Below, piece after piece: positions 24,676 through 38,291 of a DNA stretch of 64,000 nt. The notes beneath the pieces were generated by a model that worked only from the letters and a program-made list of their open reading frames with translations, was not told the DNA's origin and did not search any database. Position numbers and translations under genes: made by a program. Source of the stretch: Jackrogersella multiformis (lineage: Eukaryota; Ascomycota; Sordariomycetes; Xylariales; Hypoxylaceae); NCBI GenBank assembly GCA_902806575.1, contig CADCXD010000002.1:3224001-3288000 (forward strand), written 5' to 3'. Within the stretch, counting starts at the first letter, position 1. Each line of letters starts with the position of its first letter.

Positions 24676-25616
24676 ATGAGCTCCACCGAGAATACCGAAC
24701 CCAAGCCCGCCGAGGCGACCGAGGGCAAGCCTCTTACTTCCTCCTCCGTCTTTTCCATGTTTGGTGGCGGCGCAAAGAAAGAGAAGAAGGACGAAGACGA
24801 GGGTCGCGGCGATGTTTCCGGAAGCGCCAAGGCTCAGCGCGATGCCGCCGCCGCCGCAAAGGGCGATGATGAGGTGCGTATACGAACAATCTAGCCTCCC
24901 TCATCATCAATATAAGTGCTGACAACTTTGATCTGCGTAGGAGGAACCCCCCGAGTCGGATGATGTCCACTTCGAACCTATTGTCAAGCTCACCGAGAAG
25001 GTCAAGACTGTGACGCACGAGGAATCCGAGGAGGAGGTCTTCAATATGCGATGCAAGATGTTTAAGTTCACCCAGGACGCCGAAGGGAAGGGCGAGTGGA
25101 AGGAGCGCGGCACCGGCCCCCTCCGCCTACTAAAGCACAAGGAGAATGGCAAGATCCGTCTAGTGATGCGGCGAGACAAGACCCTCAAGGTCTGCGCCAA
25201 CCACTACAGTATGTTGCCTTGATATATTCAGGTTATCGGTGATGGACACCAACTAATCATCGCTGTTGTCTAGTTACCCCTGACATGACGATTGCACCGA
25301 TGTCTACTAGCGACCGGGCCTGGCTCTGGAACGTAGGCGCTGATGTCAGCGAGGGCGAGCCCGAGGCTATTACCGTCTCTGTTCGTGTATCCAACGCTGA
25401 AAGTAAGTTATGATCCATGATCTCTAACCTCCTGTACACCGCGATGCATAAGCTAATTTGGGTTACCCCCTAGATGCTCAGCTGTTTAAGGAGGCTTGGC
25501 TCAAGGCCCAGAAGGATAACGAGATCCAGTTCGACAAGGCGGCCAAAGCAGAGGAGGACAAGGCAGAGGAGTCTAAGACGGAAGAAAAGAAGGAAGAGCC
25601 TACGGCATCCTCGTAA
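24676..25616 (+). CDS. Ran-specific GTPase-activating cofactor RanBP1 (Yrb1)
   Basis: Cytosolic Ran-GTP-binding protein that helps RanGAP strip export complexes leaving the nuclear pore. Exons are 24676-24873, 24941-25208, 25274-25402 and 25474-25616, all GT-AG and phase-consistent, giving 245 residues. The N-terminal about 75 residues are low-complexity with A- and K/E-rich runs. The Ran-binding (PH-like) domain begins at [14 protein letters not shown] and shows the diagnostic [54 protein letters not shown] and [17 protein letters not shown], then [16 protein letters not shown]. The C-terminus is a K/E-rich tail. The ATG at 24676 was chosen; an upstream in-frame TTG is not a credible start. 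The short size and single domain fit RanBP1 rather than RanBP2/RanBP3. Confidence 0.95.
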
Positions 25617-26570
25617 TGGGTGGTGCCCATGGCGTCGATAGTGGTCTAAACCGCCAGCCTATTGTGGTGATTTGAAATCCCGATCTTACCATGTTCCCCA
25701 TACACAGCGAATGTGTCGAGCGACTGTCCTGTGACGGAAGGCTTGGAAACATGGTCATATGTTAAGGGATTTCATGAAGCAGCGGTAGACGATAATGATG
25801 ACGATGAGCAAGAGAAAGAGAAAGAGACGATTAGATAGTCCAAGGATGGATCAAGCACCAAAGCCCCCCAATAGTCACGACATTTTGTCCCCTGCAAACC
25901 CACTTCACGATGAATACAACCCCGATCCACCCAAAACTCAGCTCTGGTATTGCCAATAGATGCAGTGGGAAGTTTGTAGAGCTACCTGTCTACCCGAGGT
26001 TTGGGTTGAATTATTCAAGAATAAGTACTTATGTAAACCCAGACGCACATTTTAAGAATCTTTATACACTAGCTTCGTAGGTGGTGACGACCCCCCCTCC
26101 CCTCCCCCCAAGAGAAGGCATTAATACCTGAGGTCCTGAACCAGTCGCAGTCAAACATAGGTATTGATAGAAGCCACGTGACTTCGCGGGAGGAAAATTA
26201 ACGGCAGCACCACAGTTTTATTTCAACGCGTCTACATCTTTAATTAAAGCAAGTACGTACGTTGTAAAGCTCTAATTCAAGCAACTGCCGTCTAAGGTTA
26301 TTGTACATACCTAGGTACCTACATGTATGAGGTAGGTAGCTACGTTCACCCCACTTCCTGCCGATGGATCTTGTATTCGTTTGTCATACCTAAGTTAAAT
26401 ACTTCTCTACAGAATTATTTTGTTTAAGCCCTTTGTCTCCTTCAAACCCCACTCACAGCCGCCCAAGACGATTGATTCCTTGTCGCATTCATCAATAATT
26501 ATTTAGGTACCTGGGTGATCATCATACTTTACCTCACTGGCCATTAGCCATTATCCATTATCCATTAGCC
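25617..26570. other. Intergenic region before the DUF4211 gene
   Basis: Probably the RanBP1 3' end plus the promoter of the next gene. There is a palindrome near 26310 and an ATTAGCCATTATCCATT repeat just before the start codon. No gene is seen. Confidence 0.6.
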
Positions 26571-28677
26571 ATGGCACGTAAGAAGCGCCAGGCTCGTCAA
26601 ACTCAACTCACGTTCGAACATGTCGGTGCTTCGAGTTCGCCAGGTCAAGCATCACCTGCCAAGGTGCGCTTTACTAGGGGTATAAGTGCGAGTAGCAGTC
26701 CAAGTCGTGCATCGCCGATCCAGCAGACACACCAGACGCAGCACGCGACTCACACTCAGGGTCACTTAAGGAACATGCAGAGTAAATTGCGCGGGTCTAC
26801 CAGTGTGTTGAGCCTTCTTCCTTTTTCTTTATTTCTTAATTTTTATATATTTTTACTGTTCATCTGATATGAGCTGTGATATATGTGATAATATATTGAT
26901 TCTACATTTGGCGATCTGCCATTCTTATAAGTTATACTTATAAGTTATAATCATGCGATACTCGTTTATGTATTATCATCATCGTGGTTTTTCTGTCCTT
27001 TAAATTACCCATCTAATTCAAACCCTTCTAGCTCACAATCATATAGGTCGATCTCACAGTGCAGTATCACCAACAAGACTACCCACAGCCAGTTTCATGC
27101 CAAAATTTTATGGCTCCAAGCACCCTACAGCCGGCAGTGACACTTCCGATGATTCAGCAGATGAAGCTAAACATACGGAAGACGTAGATGATGTGCCTCC
27201 AACATCATCGCAGTCAGTTTCGACCAGGCTTCACCGCGCAATTATCGATAGCGATGATGAGGATGATGATGATATGCCCATTGCTCCTCTACTGAAGAAG
27301 AAACGCCGACATTCCACAGTAGTTGTTGCCGTGGATCATGATGAAGACGACGACGACGACGACGAGCCTCCTGTCCCATCTAGCTCATTGAAACGTTCGC
27401 GCCCCAAGTTTATTGAGCTCGATGACTCAAGCGACGAAGGTGTCTCACCGACGAAGAAGAGGAAGACATCTTTGACAACTCCGGGTAGGCTCAAGAGATC
27501 AATACCGAATGCTTCGTCTTCTCCCACCAAGCTTCACCCGCCCAAAGGCCACCGATCAGAGAGACAGAAGAAGATGGAACTTCTTCGCCGTCGACGAGCT
27601 GGGGAGAAGATTGATAAACTTACCTCCTCGGAAGATGACTCCGGAGAAGAAAAGCGAGGCATCTATGACACCGATCCAGAGGAAGGATTTGGCGCACTGA
27701 AAGAGTTTGATGATGAGGAAGAAGAGGAAGAAGGGGAAGCCGAAGCCTCTACTCGCCGATCCTCGAGAAAGGCTGAGAAACCTGCGAAAAGAAGCCAAAA
27801 TGGAAGCGGGGATGAAGATGAAGATGATCTAGGTGATTTCGTCACCGAAGACGACGAAGCTCCTTTGGGAGCTCCAGCTCATCTTGACATACCCCTCGAA
27901 TTCACGGCCCAGGCACACAGGCCCCTCAAAGACCAATTCCCATATGCTATCGAATGGCTTGTCCACAACCGAATCAACCCTGCCTTCGGGCGAACAGATC
28001 CCGTTTATTCCAACGCTTGGTGTAAACTCGACGATGAGGTCCACGCTCTAGCCTCTTCCAAGTTCGCCTCCTCAGCCTGGAAGGCGGAATTCTACCGAGC
28101 ACTGAAAGGTAGACCTAAGATGCTGGCGAATGAGATGGATGCCGGAGAGAGGAGTAGTGGCCTTTACGATACGTGTGAAGCTTGCGGTCGAAGCAATCAC
28201 CCTGCTACGAGGAAGATTTTCTTCTCGGGTCACCCTTATTACAAGAACACCTTAGCCGAAGTCGAGTCAGACTCCGATTCCGATTCGGATTCCGAGAATT
28301 ACGATGGCGATGGCGATGAGAGCGGCCATGAGTCCGTTGACACCCAGGGCATGGTGCTGCCTCCCGCGAGAAAAGAATGGCACGTAGGCATCGTGTGCTG
28401 TACCAACGCCGAGACAGCGCACAGCTTGATCCACTGGAAACATGCACTGAAGGAGTGGGTCGAAGAGCGACTGGTGCTAGACGGGTGGATGAGCGCGACG
28501 AAACTTAAGGAGCGCGAGCGTATGAAGGCTAGGAAGCGTCGAGACCTTGCCAACAGCATCGTTGACGGCTGGCGCGAGCAGGGTGTCGTCTCGTCGCTAT
28601 ACCGCGACTTCAAGAATACCTTGGAGGACGCGCGTAACCAGGCAACGACGGGACGCAATAGGGGTCGTTTCCGTTGA
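26571..28677 (+). CDS. DUF4211 domain protein, probable nuclear protein
   Basis: Two exons, 26571-26802 and 27032-28677, joined through a 229-nt GTGTGT...TAG intron with matching phase, give 625 residues. The small first exon opens with MARKKRQARQTQLTFE, the usual start of these fungal proteins, which supports joining it to the large frame. Residues about 100-345 are disordered with many D/E runs and basic KKRKT/KKKRR patches that could be nuclear localisation signals. The DUF4211 region spans about 346-555: DFVTEDDEAPLG, then FPYAIEWLVHNRINPAF, a Cys pair CEACG near 459, FFSGHPYYKNTL, an SD-repeat insert (DSDSDSDSE), and GIVCCTNAETAHSLIHWKHAL near 533. The Cys/His pattern suggests a metal site. 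Molecular function is unknown; a chromatin-associated role is inference. The exact splice of intron 1 is the weakest point. Confidence 0.85.
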
Positions 28678-29040
28678 TAGGGGGTGTATCTCTTACCTTA
28701 TACTTGCTATGATGCGTTGCTCTTCTTTCCGATCCTCTCGAGATTAGGGTCTATGGGCATAGGTCACCGCGGATAGTTGGTGATATAACTAGGTTGTGTA
28801 CGAGCGAGTTCGATATGACAAGGGCATTGAACTGCTTGGGCCCAACAGTGTAATCTGTAGGTAGAGATGGCACTTTGATAATGGATTGCTATGAAGTAAT
28901 GAGGTCACATGCGAAGTTTTCGATTCATAGATGACAATAGCAATGCTTTTAATATCATAAATCCGTTCATCCATCTTCTCTCTTCTTTCCCACCATCGTG
29001 ATACTATATCTACGATTTATTTTAATTTTATTTCATCTAT
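28678..29040. other. Short convergent spacer between DUF4211 gene and TRPC
   Basis: 363 bp between two convergent stop codons, AT-rich towards the TRPC end. It presumably holds both 3' untranslated regions. Confidence 0.6.
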
Positions 29041-31454
29041 CTATCGAGTTGCCTTGGCCGCGCTTACGAACTCCCGTATCCGCTCCTCGCTCTGCAGGCC
29101 GTCGCTCCCCTCGACGCCGCTGCTGACGTCGACGCCTAGGATCCGACGCCCGTCGGCGCCCGCGGCCTTGACTACATCCGCCACGTTCTCCGGCGCCAGG
29201 CCGCCCGCCAGCACGATCCGTAGCTCCGTGTCCCGCGCTAGAGCGGCCTTGACGTCGACGGCATCAAGCAGCTGGCCCGACCCAGACCCGGAGTCGAACA
29301 GCGGCGCCGCGTGGTAGCCGCGCGCGCCGATCCCCGGGTCGCCGGGCGCGAAGCGTCGTAGTACAGGCACGGGGATGGCGCGAGCCCACTCGACGGGCTC
29401 GCGGCCGTGCAGCTGCACGACGTCCAGGGCGTAGCGCTTCTGCTGCGCGAGGATTTCGTCGAGAGGTTGGCTCTGGAATACGCCGACGAGGAGCGGGCGG
29501 GTGCGATTGCGGGATGTGAGCTTTAGGGCTGCCGAAGCAAAGAAGTCGCTTGCGGCGTCGGCGGGGATGGCGGTGATGAAGGCAGAGGAGGAGGAGGAGG
29601 AGGAGGAGGATGGGGACGCGGGTCGAGAGAAGGTGTGGATTGCTTTGGATATGGCCATCGCGGCGTCGTCGCTTACGGTGCGCTTGCGGCCCGGCACGAG
29701 AATCATGCCGACTAGGTCGGCGCCGGCCTCGGCAGCTGCGAGCGCGGCTTCCGGGGTACGCGTACCGCAGATCTTGACGAGCAGGGGCTCGGGTTGAGAG
29801 GTTTGTTGGGTGGTGGTGCGGCCGGTGCAGAGCTGTTGGATGAATTGCGAGGCGTCGGGGGCGCGCATGATGGCTTCGCCAACCAAAACGGCGTTGATGC
29901 CGTCCTTGTGGTTAACAACGACGTCGTCGTGGGTGTTGATACCGCTTAGGGCACATATTATGGTCTCCTTAGGCACTAGGCTACGTAGCCTGCTAGTGGT
30001 GCTAAGGTCGACCTCGAACGATTCGAGGTTGCGATTATTCACACCGATGACCTTGGAACCGAGCTTGACTGCCGTTGCCATCTCCTCGGCGGTCTGTACC
30101 TCGACGAGAGGCTCCATTCCTAGAGACAACGAATACTTGTATAAACGCGTGAGCAGCTCTACCTCTAACATCTTCACAATAAGGAGCACTGTATCGGCCC
30201 CGGCGAGTCGTGCCTCTAAGATCTGGTACTCCTCAAAGATGAACTCCTTGCGAAGTACTGCTGGTCGGTTGGGCATGCCGTCAAGAACTTGCCTTACGGC
30301 GCGGAGATCCTCGATACTGCCTTTGAACCAGTCTGGCTCGGTAAGAACGGATATGACACTGGCTCCCGCGAGGGCATATTTTCTTGCTTGCGACGGCGCG
30401 TCGATATCGAGGGCGAAGATACCCTTTGATGGCGAACCTCGCTTGATCTCGGCCATGAGGGAGACGTCGAAGGGGCTTTGACGTAAGCGGTCGACGAAAG
30501 AGATCTGAGGAGGAGCGGTATTAAGCTCGTAGGCGGCCTTGAGATCTTGTGGGCGTTGGGACGGGATCTCCTTCTGGGCTGCTACACATTCTCTTCGACG
30601 GGAGTATATTTGTTGAAGTATGTTGTTCTTCTTTGGAGCCGTTGCCAAGGTTACCTTTTCGACACCGTCTTTTGCGGTGCTATCGACCTGTGACTGTTTA
30701 TGCAGTCGTTCGCTGTCAGCCCAAGTACCTCCCTGCATATGTAGGAAGTTCTTGATCATAATCCGACCATCCGCCGATAAAATGCTCTCGGGATGGAACT
30801 GGACACCTTCAACTGTGTATTCCTTGTGCCGCACGCCCATTATGACACCTTTTGAGCCGTCATCTTTCGGGATCCAGGAGGTAACCTCGAGGCATTCAGG
30901 TAGAGTGACATGGGTACCTGCAAGCGAGTGGTACCTAGTGACCGGAAGCCCTTGAGCCATGCCCGCGTAGACTCCCTTGGAATCATGGGCCAGTGGTGAG
31001 GTCTTTCCGTGGAGGATCTCTCCGGCGAACTTCACATCACCCCCATAAACGTCGAAAATGCATTGCCTGTACACAATCGAGTTAAGTAACAGACGCAACG
31101 AGCATGGCTGTGAGATGCGTTTCCAACTCACTGGCCCATACAGACCCCTAATATTGGGATCTTTCCGGCAAAGTGTCTAATGGCATCTCGGCTTATGCCC
31201 GAGTCACTGATGGGATGTCCGGGGCCGGGGCTGATGACGAGCTGGGTTGGCTTTTTGGCAATTAGCTCTTCGATGGTGACCTGGTCGTTCCGATATACGG
31301 TTACGACGGCGCCCTCGAGGACGAGATATTGGTACACATTCCAGGTGAATGAATCGTAGTTGTCTATGAGGATCAGGTTTGAGGCCGTGGGGATGGGAGG
31401 CGACGGGTCTGGGTGGTGAGGAGAGCGATCAACGATATCGGAAGATGAAGCCAT
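29041..31454 (-). CDS. trpC: Trifunctional tryptophan biosynthesis protein: anthranilate synthase glutamine amidotransferase / IGP synthase / PRA isomerase
   Basis: One polypeptide carrying three activities of the tryptophan pathway, as in Aspergillus trpC and Neurospora trp-1. Exons on the complement are 31454-31132 and 31066-29041 with a 65-nt intron, giving 782 residues, the expected length. Order: glutamine amidotransferase (about 25-215), with [20 protein letters not shown], nucleophile Cys105 in GVCMGQQ (the intron splits this motif) and His199/Glu201 in QFHPES; indole-3-glycerol phosphate synthase, with [24 protein letters not shown] and [14 protein letters not shown]; and phosphoribosylanthranilate isomerase from about 500, with [21 protein letters not shown] and a closing [10 protein letters not shown] poly-Ser insert (SSSSSSSSS) interrupts the isomerase part. 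The gamma-chain works with a separate TrpE-type subunit not in this window. It shares a 1.1-kb upstream region with NUP188. Confidence 0.97.
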
Positions 31455-32581
31455 ATTATATTTAGTCTTCCTTTTTTTATATATTTTTTTTATCTTATTA
31501 TGTCATTATCTTATAAATAATCTTCTATTTTCTCCCGCTTTTCAATATTATAGTCGTTCGAAGGGAGGTAATAGCTGGTAGATGACCTTTATACCGGCCG
31601 AGGTGGAGATGTGGTTGTCTTGATTCTTATCCGGACCGGAGGTCATAATAAGCCCAAACTCTAGGAAATTACTATGGGATATTGATGTAAGGAAATGATA
31701 AGGTACCTAATTGATAAGGACTCTTGAGTGGCAATTGGCGATGAGTTGCGCTAAGCTAAGCCTTGGTAAAACTTTAAAATTTTAAAATTTATTCAATGAT
31801 TTGATTGGGTGTATCGTTTCGATGGACTCACTTTATTGGTAGACCTAGTGTGTTTGCAAGGTTCATAAAGCTGATTTTCCTTTTTTGTCCTCCATTTTCA
31901 CTCTCCTCCCTTTCAACTACCCTCCGGCTCTCAATTTTGAGTTACGTAAAAATTAATAACTGAAGCTTCCCTTCAATATACCATAGGCCAGGAAAAATAG
32001 CATTGATGAGGAATCAATCAATCAATCATGGTGAGAATTTCACTGGGACTGCAAAAAGTTACGAAGTACGACCCCTCCATGTTTGTCTACACGTAAGTAC
32101 CAGGTACGCCGGCTGAGGACCAAACCAAGGTACCTAGAGCTATTCCGGTGCACATGTAGCTTACCTCCCCACAGTTCAGCCAGCTCAGGTCTACTCCACA
32201 TTCTAGCTACCTAAATAGATTCTACGCTAAACTATAACTGTTTAGAGTGCTACCTATTAGGTACCTACTTAGGCTGCTAGGGTGTGTGTGTACTTTGTGT
32301 AAGTACCTAGGTAGGTAGGTAGGTACCTGCAGTTAAAGATTTGGAGCTTTGAAGTTGAACGTTTATTATTTTTTTAAAGTTAGCATTAAATCATCCGCGA
32401 TTTTTCAACATTCTTCTCTAGCTAAAGCGCGTCACAGCAAAAGCAAAAGCAAAAGCAAAAGCCAAAAAAAAAAATTTAAACCACATCCTCCCCCAAAAGG
32501 CCAATAGTTTCTACTTGTTCCACCACTTCACATGCATTCAATGCACAATCAGCTGCGCATTGCCTGCTGATAGCTGCAGCA
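31455..32581. promoter_or_regulatory. Shared upstream region of divergent TRPC and NUP188
   Basis: 1127 bp between divergent start codons. It holds a palindrome cluster at about 32260-32330 (GGTAGGTAGGTAGGTACC) and a six-base repeat of GCAAAA units at 32436-32463. I looked for the cross-pathway (TGACTCA) site expected near a TRPC gene and did not find an exact copy. Confidence 0.5.
32436..32463 (+). repeat. Microsatellite of AAAAGC units
   Basis: Four to five tandem six-base units, followed by a short A run, about 120 bp before the NUP188 start. Confidence 0.75.
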
Positions 32582-35500
32582 ATGGCAGAATCATTGTCCG
32601 ACCACATTTACCTGCCTCCGTTGGAACCATGTCTAAAGGGCGACACCGTTGTTCTGTAAGTGTAATAATACTACTACTACTAACAATGAATATAATGATC
32701 GTATCAGCTAGCTAACCATTCATTTTCTCCTTTCTTAGATCATGGAAGCTTGTAGCTTTAGCTCTTTCGGACCCCTCTGGTCATCGACAGAGCAGTCGCG
32801 CTGTTGTTGATTATCTCACCGATCCTCTAGTCCAGTCCTTCTTCACCAAACCTGGCTCGGCCTTCGATCCGCCGAGCGACAAGAACCTTCACAATGCCAA
32901 TTTTGTTAAGAAGACCGCTGCTATCCATGTTACTCCTACCTCCAACGAGAAGTACGACATCAATATCATTAAGGAAGATGCTCTTTGGTTGACCAAGAAC
33001 GCCCGCATAAACGAGATCGCAGCCCTTCGAGTTGTTGTTATTGAGTTCCAGTCGCGTCCTAGGAATCAACTCCTGGGCCCTATTTCCAATCAGGATGTTG
33101 CTAATCTGCGGGAGGCTGCTGGCGCCTCAAATGCGCAAACCACCAACATCCTCCCCGGATTCAACATCGGAAGTACCATCGATGCCGATGAAATACAGGC
33201 AAATTTCGAGAAACCCGAGAACAGGAAGCGGCGCATATTCCGGACTTACCTTGACGAGCGCCGCCACTACGCTGCTACGAATGATTACCTGTTCACGTTG
33301 ATGTTGCAGGAGCACCTGCCCACCTCGCCTATAACCGATGCGTCGAGGATGATCCGGAAATCCTATCTCGAAGCGTACGGCATGTCCCCCAAGCAGCCCC
33401 AGAAGTCCCCGGGTGATACGCCCACCAAGACCTTCCATGCCCTCGCGACCCAATACTTGAACCTGATACCAGACTCGATATCACTCTTCGAAGTGACCAT
33501 GGACGCTGTGGCGGAGGACAAGGATCTTATGACAGAAGAGCTTAGCGAACGATGGATGCAGACATGGCTTACTGAATGTCTCCATCGGATGGTCGTGTTG
33601 TTTCAACTATTGGATTTGTCAAGCGATGTATTCGTATCGGCTCCAGTGGCCCAGGAATGGTTTACGCTCATCCGTGCATTTGTGTTCTTGGACCAGCTTC
33701 AAGGGGTAGGTTCCTCGTACTTATCGGACGCCAAAATCTACATCCTTGCTAATATTGTGTCTGTCTAGTTTCCTGCGAGCATAGCAGAGTTGGTGGCTCC
33801 ATTACAATGCCTCGTCTGTGTTATCTCCTTGTCGGTTCTGAATCTGCCAAGGATGATGGCCTTCTTCGACGGAGATGTAGACTTGAATACGGATGACGAA
33901 TACCTCGCATCTTCAAGTGTCCTCGAGCACATCCACGACTCCCTTGAAATAACAGTCGATTCAGGTTCATCGTCCTACGCCGTTCCGGTTTTGTTCGCTT
34001 GGGTCCCCGTGGTACATGCTATGTTCTCATCCTACCAAGAACGTGCAGAGAGGCGAGATGCGATCCAGAACGAGAAAGCGGTTGAAAATTATGATTCGGC
34101 GACGCAGATGATCCCAACCGCAGGCAGGAGAAACTCGGCAGGGAGCATCACCACCATTGATAAGCGGAGATACGACGATTTCCTCATTAACAAGAGCTTC
34201 GATCGTGATTTTAGAAGAGTCCAGTCACTTGCGGTAGCGGTTACAGATAGAGCCCATGTCTACGATGTTATTGCTGCAATGTCATCGTGCCTCGGGGCAT
34301 CCGATAGTGCCATATTTCCTACCTCGATAGGTTCACGCATGAGGATCGCGTTTCTTGATTTATTAAAAGTCACTTATCCTTTTGTAGGGTATAAGTCGGA
34401 ACCAGTCTACGCCCTGCTGGCAATACTGTCTGGTGGCCAAGGCTATTGGGATCTCTCACGACCAAATAATATCCCCGCGGAACAAGATATCCACAGCCTA
34501 GCTTTGAACGACGAGATAATCGTCGAAAGTTATTTCCACCAGGCGTTGAACCGTTTTCCATACGAATTTCTCCCCTTTCTTACTCTGTGTCGGACCCTCT
34601 ATTACTCCCAGCATCCCACCGAAGAGAGTAATCACGAGCTCGTCCTTAGGCTACTACAAAAAACACCCACGCTCACATTCACCTTGCCAGATCATTTTAA
34701 CGACTACCAGCTTGCCTACGAGGAGGATAATTCTAACGGCTTCCAGCTTCTTGAAGACTTCCCCCTTCTTTCGATAGCGTCAAACCGGAGGCGGGTAGCG
34801 GCAGAAGAAGACTCGTTTATCATACCTGCGGGTACTTACGGCCGCTTCATTGTGGACGAGGGGAGAATTGTGCGAATGGAATACGAGCACTCTGCCTTAG
34901 CTCTACTTGGGAAAAGACTAGATGCTAATCTCGTCGCGAGCAAGTACAATATGGAGCTTGGGGAACTCGCTACAGAGGAGACTGCAGAAGCCATATCGCT
35001 GCTTGCGACACTGATACGCGTAGAGTGCCTCGGAACTGCTAGCTCGGATGAGAAGGCTTCCGAGATATCAGAAACTGCGATGGCTATCGTGGGCGAAGCT
35101 AGCCGAGCGTTACCGCGAACCAAAGACATCATTTCAGTCGTCTGCGATACACTAGACGTTCTTCTGGAAGGAGAGTCGGAAAACCAGGGGCTGGCTGCCA
35201 TCATGGCCTGCCTACAATTTCTGCATGCGATCCTACCGATATGCCCCGGCAGAGTCTGGTCATATATGTCAAGGTGTACAATTCTCGGCAATCAAGGCCA
35301 AGGAGGTCGACTGGCTAGACTAGTTGGAAACCTCGACTTGTCAGACGTTCGATTTGAGTTCCTCGTGTCTGCAGTGCGTCTCTTTTCGAGTCTCATCGAT
35401 AGTGCCATGAGCAGTTCAGTACGGCGGAAAACGACCGTAAAGACAAATCCCCGGCAGAAGCAAAACAATGATATCTGGCTTGGAGTTTCGGACAAAATAG

Positions 35501-38291
35501 TCACCCAGATCTCCCTGTCGATTGTCCGCGCGGCGATGGACGTCCTGGAAAGCTCATCTACGTGGAGATTTTCGTCCGATCTAGATCGTATGGTACTCGT
35601 ACGTGACGTGGTGCCGATCATGGACAAAGTCATATTCTATACTTTTAACATGGATGACATAAAGGCCAAGTCGTTTTTAGTGTCAGCATTAGAACCAGCA
35701 GCCAAATATGTCATTGATAGCTTTTTAGCACCGTCAGCTGGAAGCCTCCGGATCCAGCCGCTTCTCGTGACCCTGGTGGCTGCAACGCAACCATTTGGTT
35801 GTACTGTATATGCCAACAAGACGGAAGCTTTCCGTGCGCAGACGGAAGCTGTGCTAGGACTTGCGAGAAGTCTAGTCAGAGTATCAAACTACTTTGACCA
35901 GCCCTCGACTACGGTTGAGCACCAGCTATTCAAAGTGACACCATTTGTTGCTCGTGTTTGCGCATGCCACGATGCTTTTAAAGGACCGGCCATCGAGCTT
36001 TTGGAAGCGTTAGTGATAAGCGCCGGCAAAAGCACCGGGGAGCCTCCTTCATTGCTTGGATATCTTGGTCCGCAGACATCTCGTTCGTTCCTTCAACTCC
36101 TATCAACCTTAGACAGACCTTTCAACCAAGCCCAGGAGGTCAACACCATATGGCGGTTCTTTTCCACCATCGTTAGAAACAGACAGCAGTGGATGGCGAA
36201 CTGTCTTCTCACGGGGAAAACACCCCGTGATGCTAAGAATGGCAACAATAAGCCCACGGACGTATCTTCGAGTTCAGTCCTCGCATCTGCCTCCGAACGG
36301 CTTGTTGCCATATCCGAGATAGAGGAGTCCGAGGTGCTGTCAATCTTAGATTTCATCACCTCGGCCCAAAACTTTTGGCCCTGGACTACCTTCACCTTGC
36401 AAGAGGATGTCAGCTTTCTAAGTGAGATCCGGAATTTCGTCCGAGGTTTAAAATCTTCGGCAATCATTTCTAAAACCAATGTATTGCAGGCTTGTAACGA
36501 GGCTCGGATCGCTGCATACGTCGCGGAGATATTTGCAATGCAGCTCTTCCACCTTCGACAGATAGGGCAAGCGAGTAAATTCGCCAGCGAATTGACCCGC
36601 GATTTGGACTACTATCTGCGGGACGGCGTAGCAGTCTCCGGCTACAATAGGGGTTTACATGTCAATTTCGCTCGAAATTTCAGCAACCAGTATACCGGGT
36701 GTACCCTCGATAACTTCAAGCGAACTCTGCTTGAACCTCGGTCTCTAGGGGTCGGATTTTACTACGCGCTAGGTTTCGCAGACAAGATGCTTGGATTTGA
36801 TCCTGGCTGGATTGGTCCTCGAAACAATGGGTTCCGGAGCGAGATGGAGAAGGCCAATGCTAATCTATCGTTGGTCGACGCCCAGATCGTAAGTCTCGTT
36901 GGCTTCAACTTGGAACTAAGCTACAGCTAACATGTATATAGTCTCTCTATCATGCCTGGGAATTCCTTCTTCTTGAGCTAAGTACCTGTTTGCCAAGCAA
37001 CGATACTTTGAAGAAGCATTCTCTACAGGTTGCCCAGCAATGCTTGGAAGCAAACGAGGAGACTCAGAGCCACGATCAAGTATTCGAGCGGCTTGCTGAA
37101 TCGCGAGTGAACCTGGCGCTCATGCTGGTGCAGAGAGTCGTCGATAGCGCTCCCTCTCCCGGTGACATTACTCAGCTCCTGACAGCTCTGTGGGCAACGG
37201 TCAGTAGCGTCCAGGAACCGTACGCACCGGATAATATCTCCCTATATCGGACACTTCTCAAATTACTCTACGTTACACTACGAGCCCAGGTTCGATCACT
37301 AATGAATGCGACATCCGATAAACACGGGAATGGGCTGTCCGCTGCTACAGTCTCACAGACCTTTTTGAGCATACTCGATATGGTCGTTGCCAAAGGATTC
37401 CGAACTCTAGTTTCCCTGATCCACGACTCTCAGCCGACTATTGCGCCGAACGACATTGCGCTCGTCAATGCTATCCTACAAGCCTGTCTCTGCCTCCCAG
37501 GAATGGATCAAAACCAGACGCAGATCCTCAACATCCTGGCTGCCCACGACGCCGTACAGGCCGCAGTGTCACTCTACTCATGGGCGGACAAGTTAGCTGA
37601 CCAAGGGGATCCCATATATGGCGAGTTGTCACTGCTTTTCCTACTGGAGCTGTCCACATTACCTTTGGTGGCAGAGCAACTGGCGTGCGACGGGCTGCTC
37701 AACCATATAACGTCAGCTAACTTGGCGACTTACCTACGTCGGTCGAATGTCAAGCCTTTTGCGGACTCGGTCGGGCTGCAGCGCTGCTACAGTATATGGG
37801 CCAAGGGCATCGTTCCTTTACTCCTGAACATTTTGACAGCATTAGGCACCACAATTGCGCCGGAAGTGGCCTACGTGCTCAATCAATTTCCAAGTCTAAT
37901 GCAGTGCAGCGTCGACAGGTTCGAGCCTCCCGATGATAGCCGAAGGCGGGATCGCAACGACCGTGACTACATCACGCTTTTGTCGGTGTCTGAGATACAC
38001 TCATTGGCACTTATGACGCGTGTACTGGGGGCCTTGCGCGCCAACAACGCGAGGGATGTCCCTGCAGTCGAATGGGACTCGGCAGGGTTGACGGAGAGCG
38101 TCGAGTTCTGGATAGACCGTCGCAAGCTTCTTCGAGAGAGGCTGGTGACGTTGGGGCCGCGGGAAGCGGAGTGGAGGAGCATGCCGCCCTCCGACCGGAA
38201 TCGAACAAAGGGGATCGAGAGCAGGCTCGAGGAAAAGGTAATCGAGCAATTGGAACTTGTGCGAATTGTGCTCGGCGAAGGTTTGGAATGA
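32582..38291 (+). CDS. nup188: Nucleoporin Nup188 (inner ring of the nuclear pore complex)
   Basis: Large alpha-helical scaffold nucleoporin of the inner ring, which binds Nic96 and shapes the pore. Exons are 32582-32655, 32739-33705, 33769-36888 and 36942-38291, phase-consistent, giving 1836 residues, close to known Nup188 (about 1850). The first residues, HIYLPPLEPCLKGDTVVLSWKLVALALSD split over the first intron, and the segment INEIAALRVVVIEFQSR match the N-terminal Nup188 pattern as I remember it. The rest is helical repeat without sharp motifs, including LLSIASNRRRVAAEEDSFIIPAGTYGR-like turns that may mark the SH3-like insert near one third of the chain. Nup192, the paralogous scaffold, is the main alternative; the N-terminus favours Nup188. 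It is divergent from TRPC and convergent with TIM9. Confidence 0.85.

Noticed and set aside
29041..31454. TRPC as part of a secondary-metabolite cluster
   Set aside because: Neighbours are a nucleoporin and a DUF4211 protein; there is no PKS, NRPS, terpene or tailoring gene anywhere in the window.
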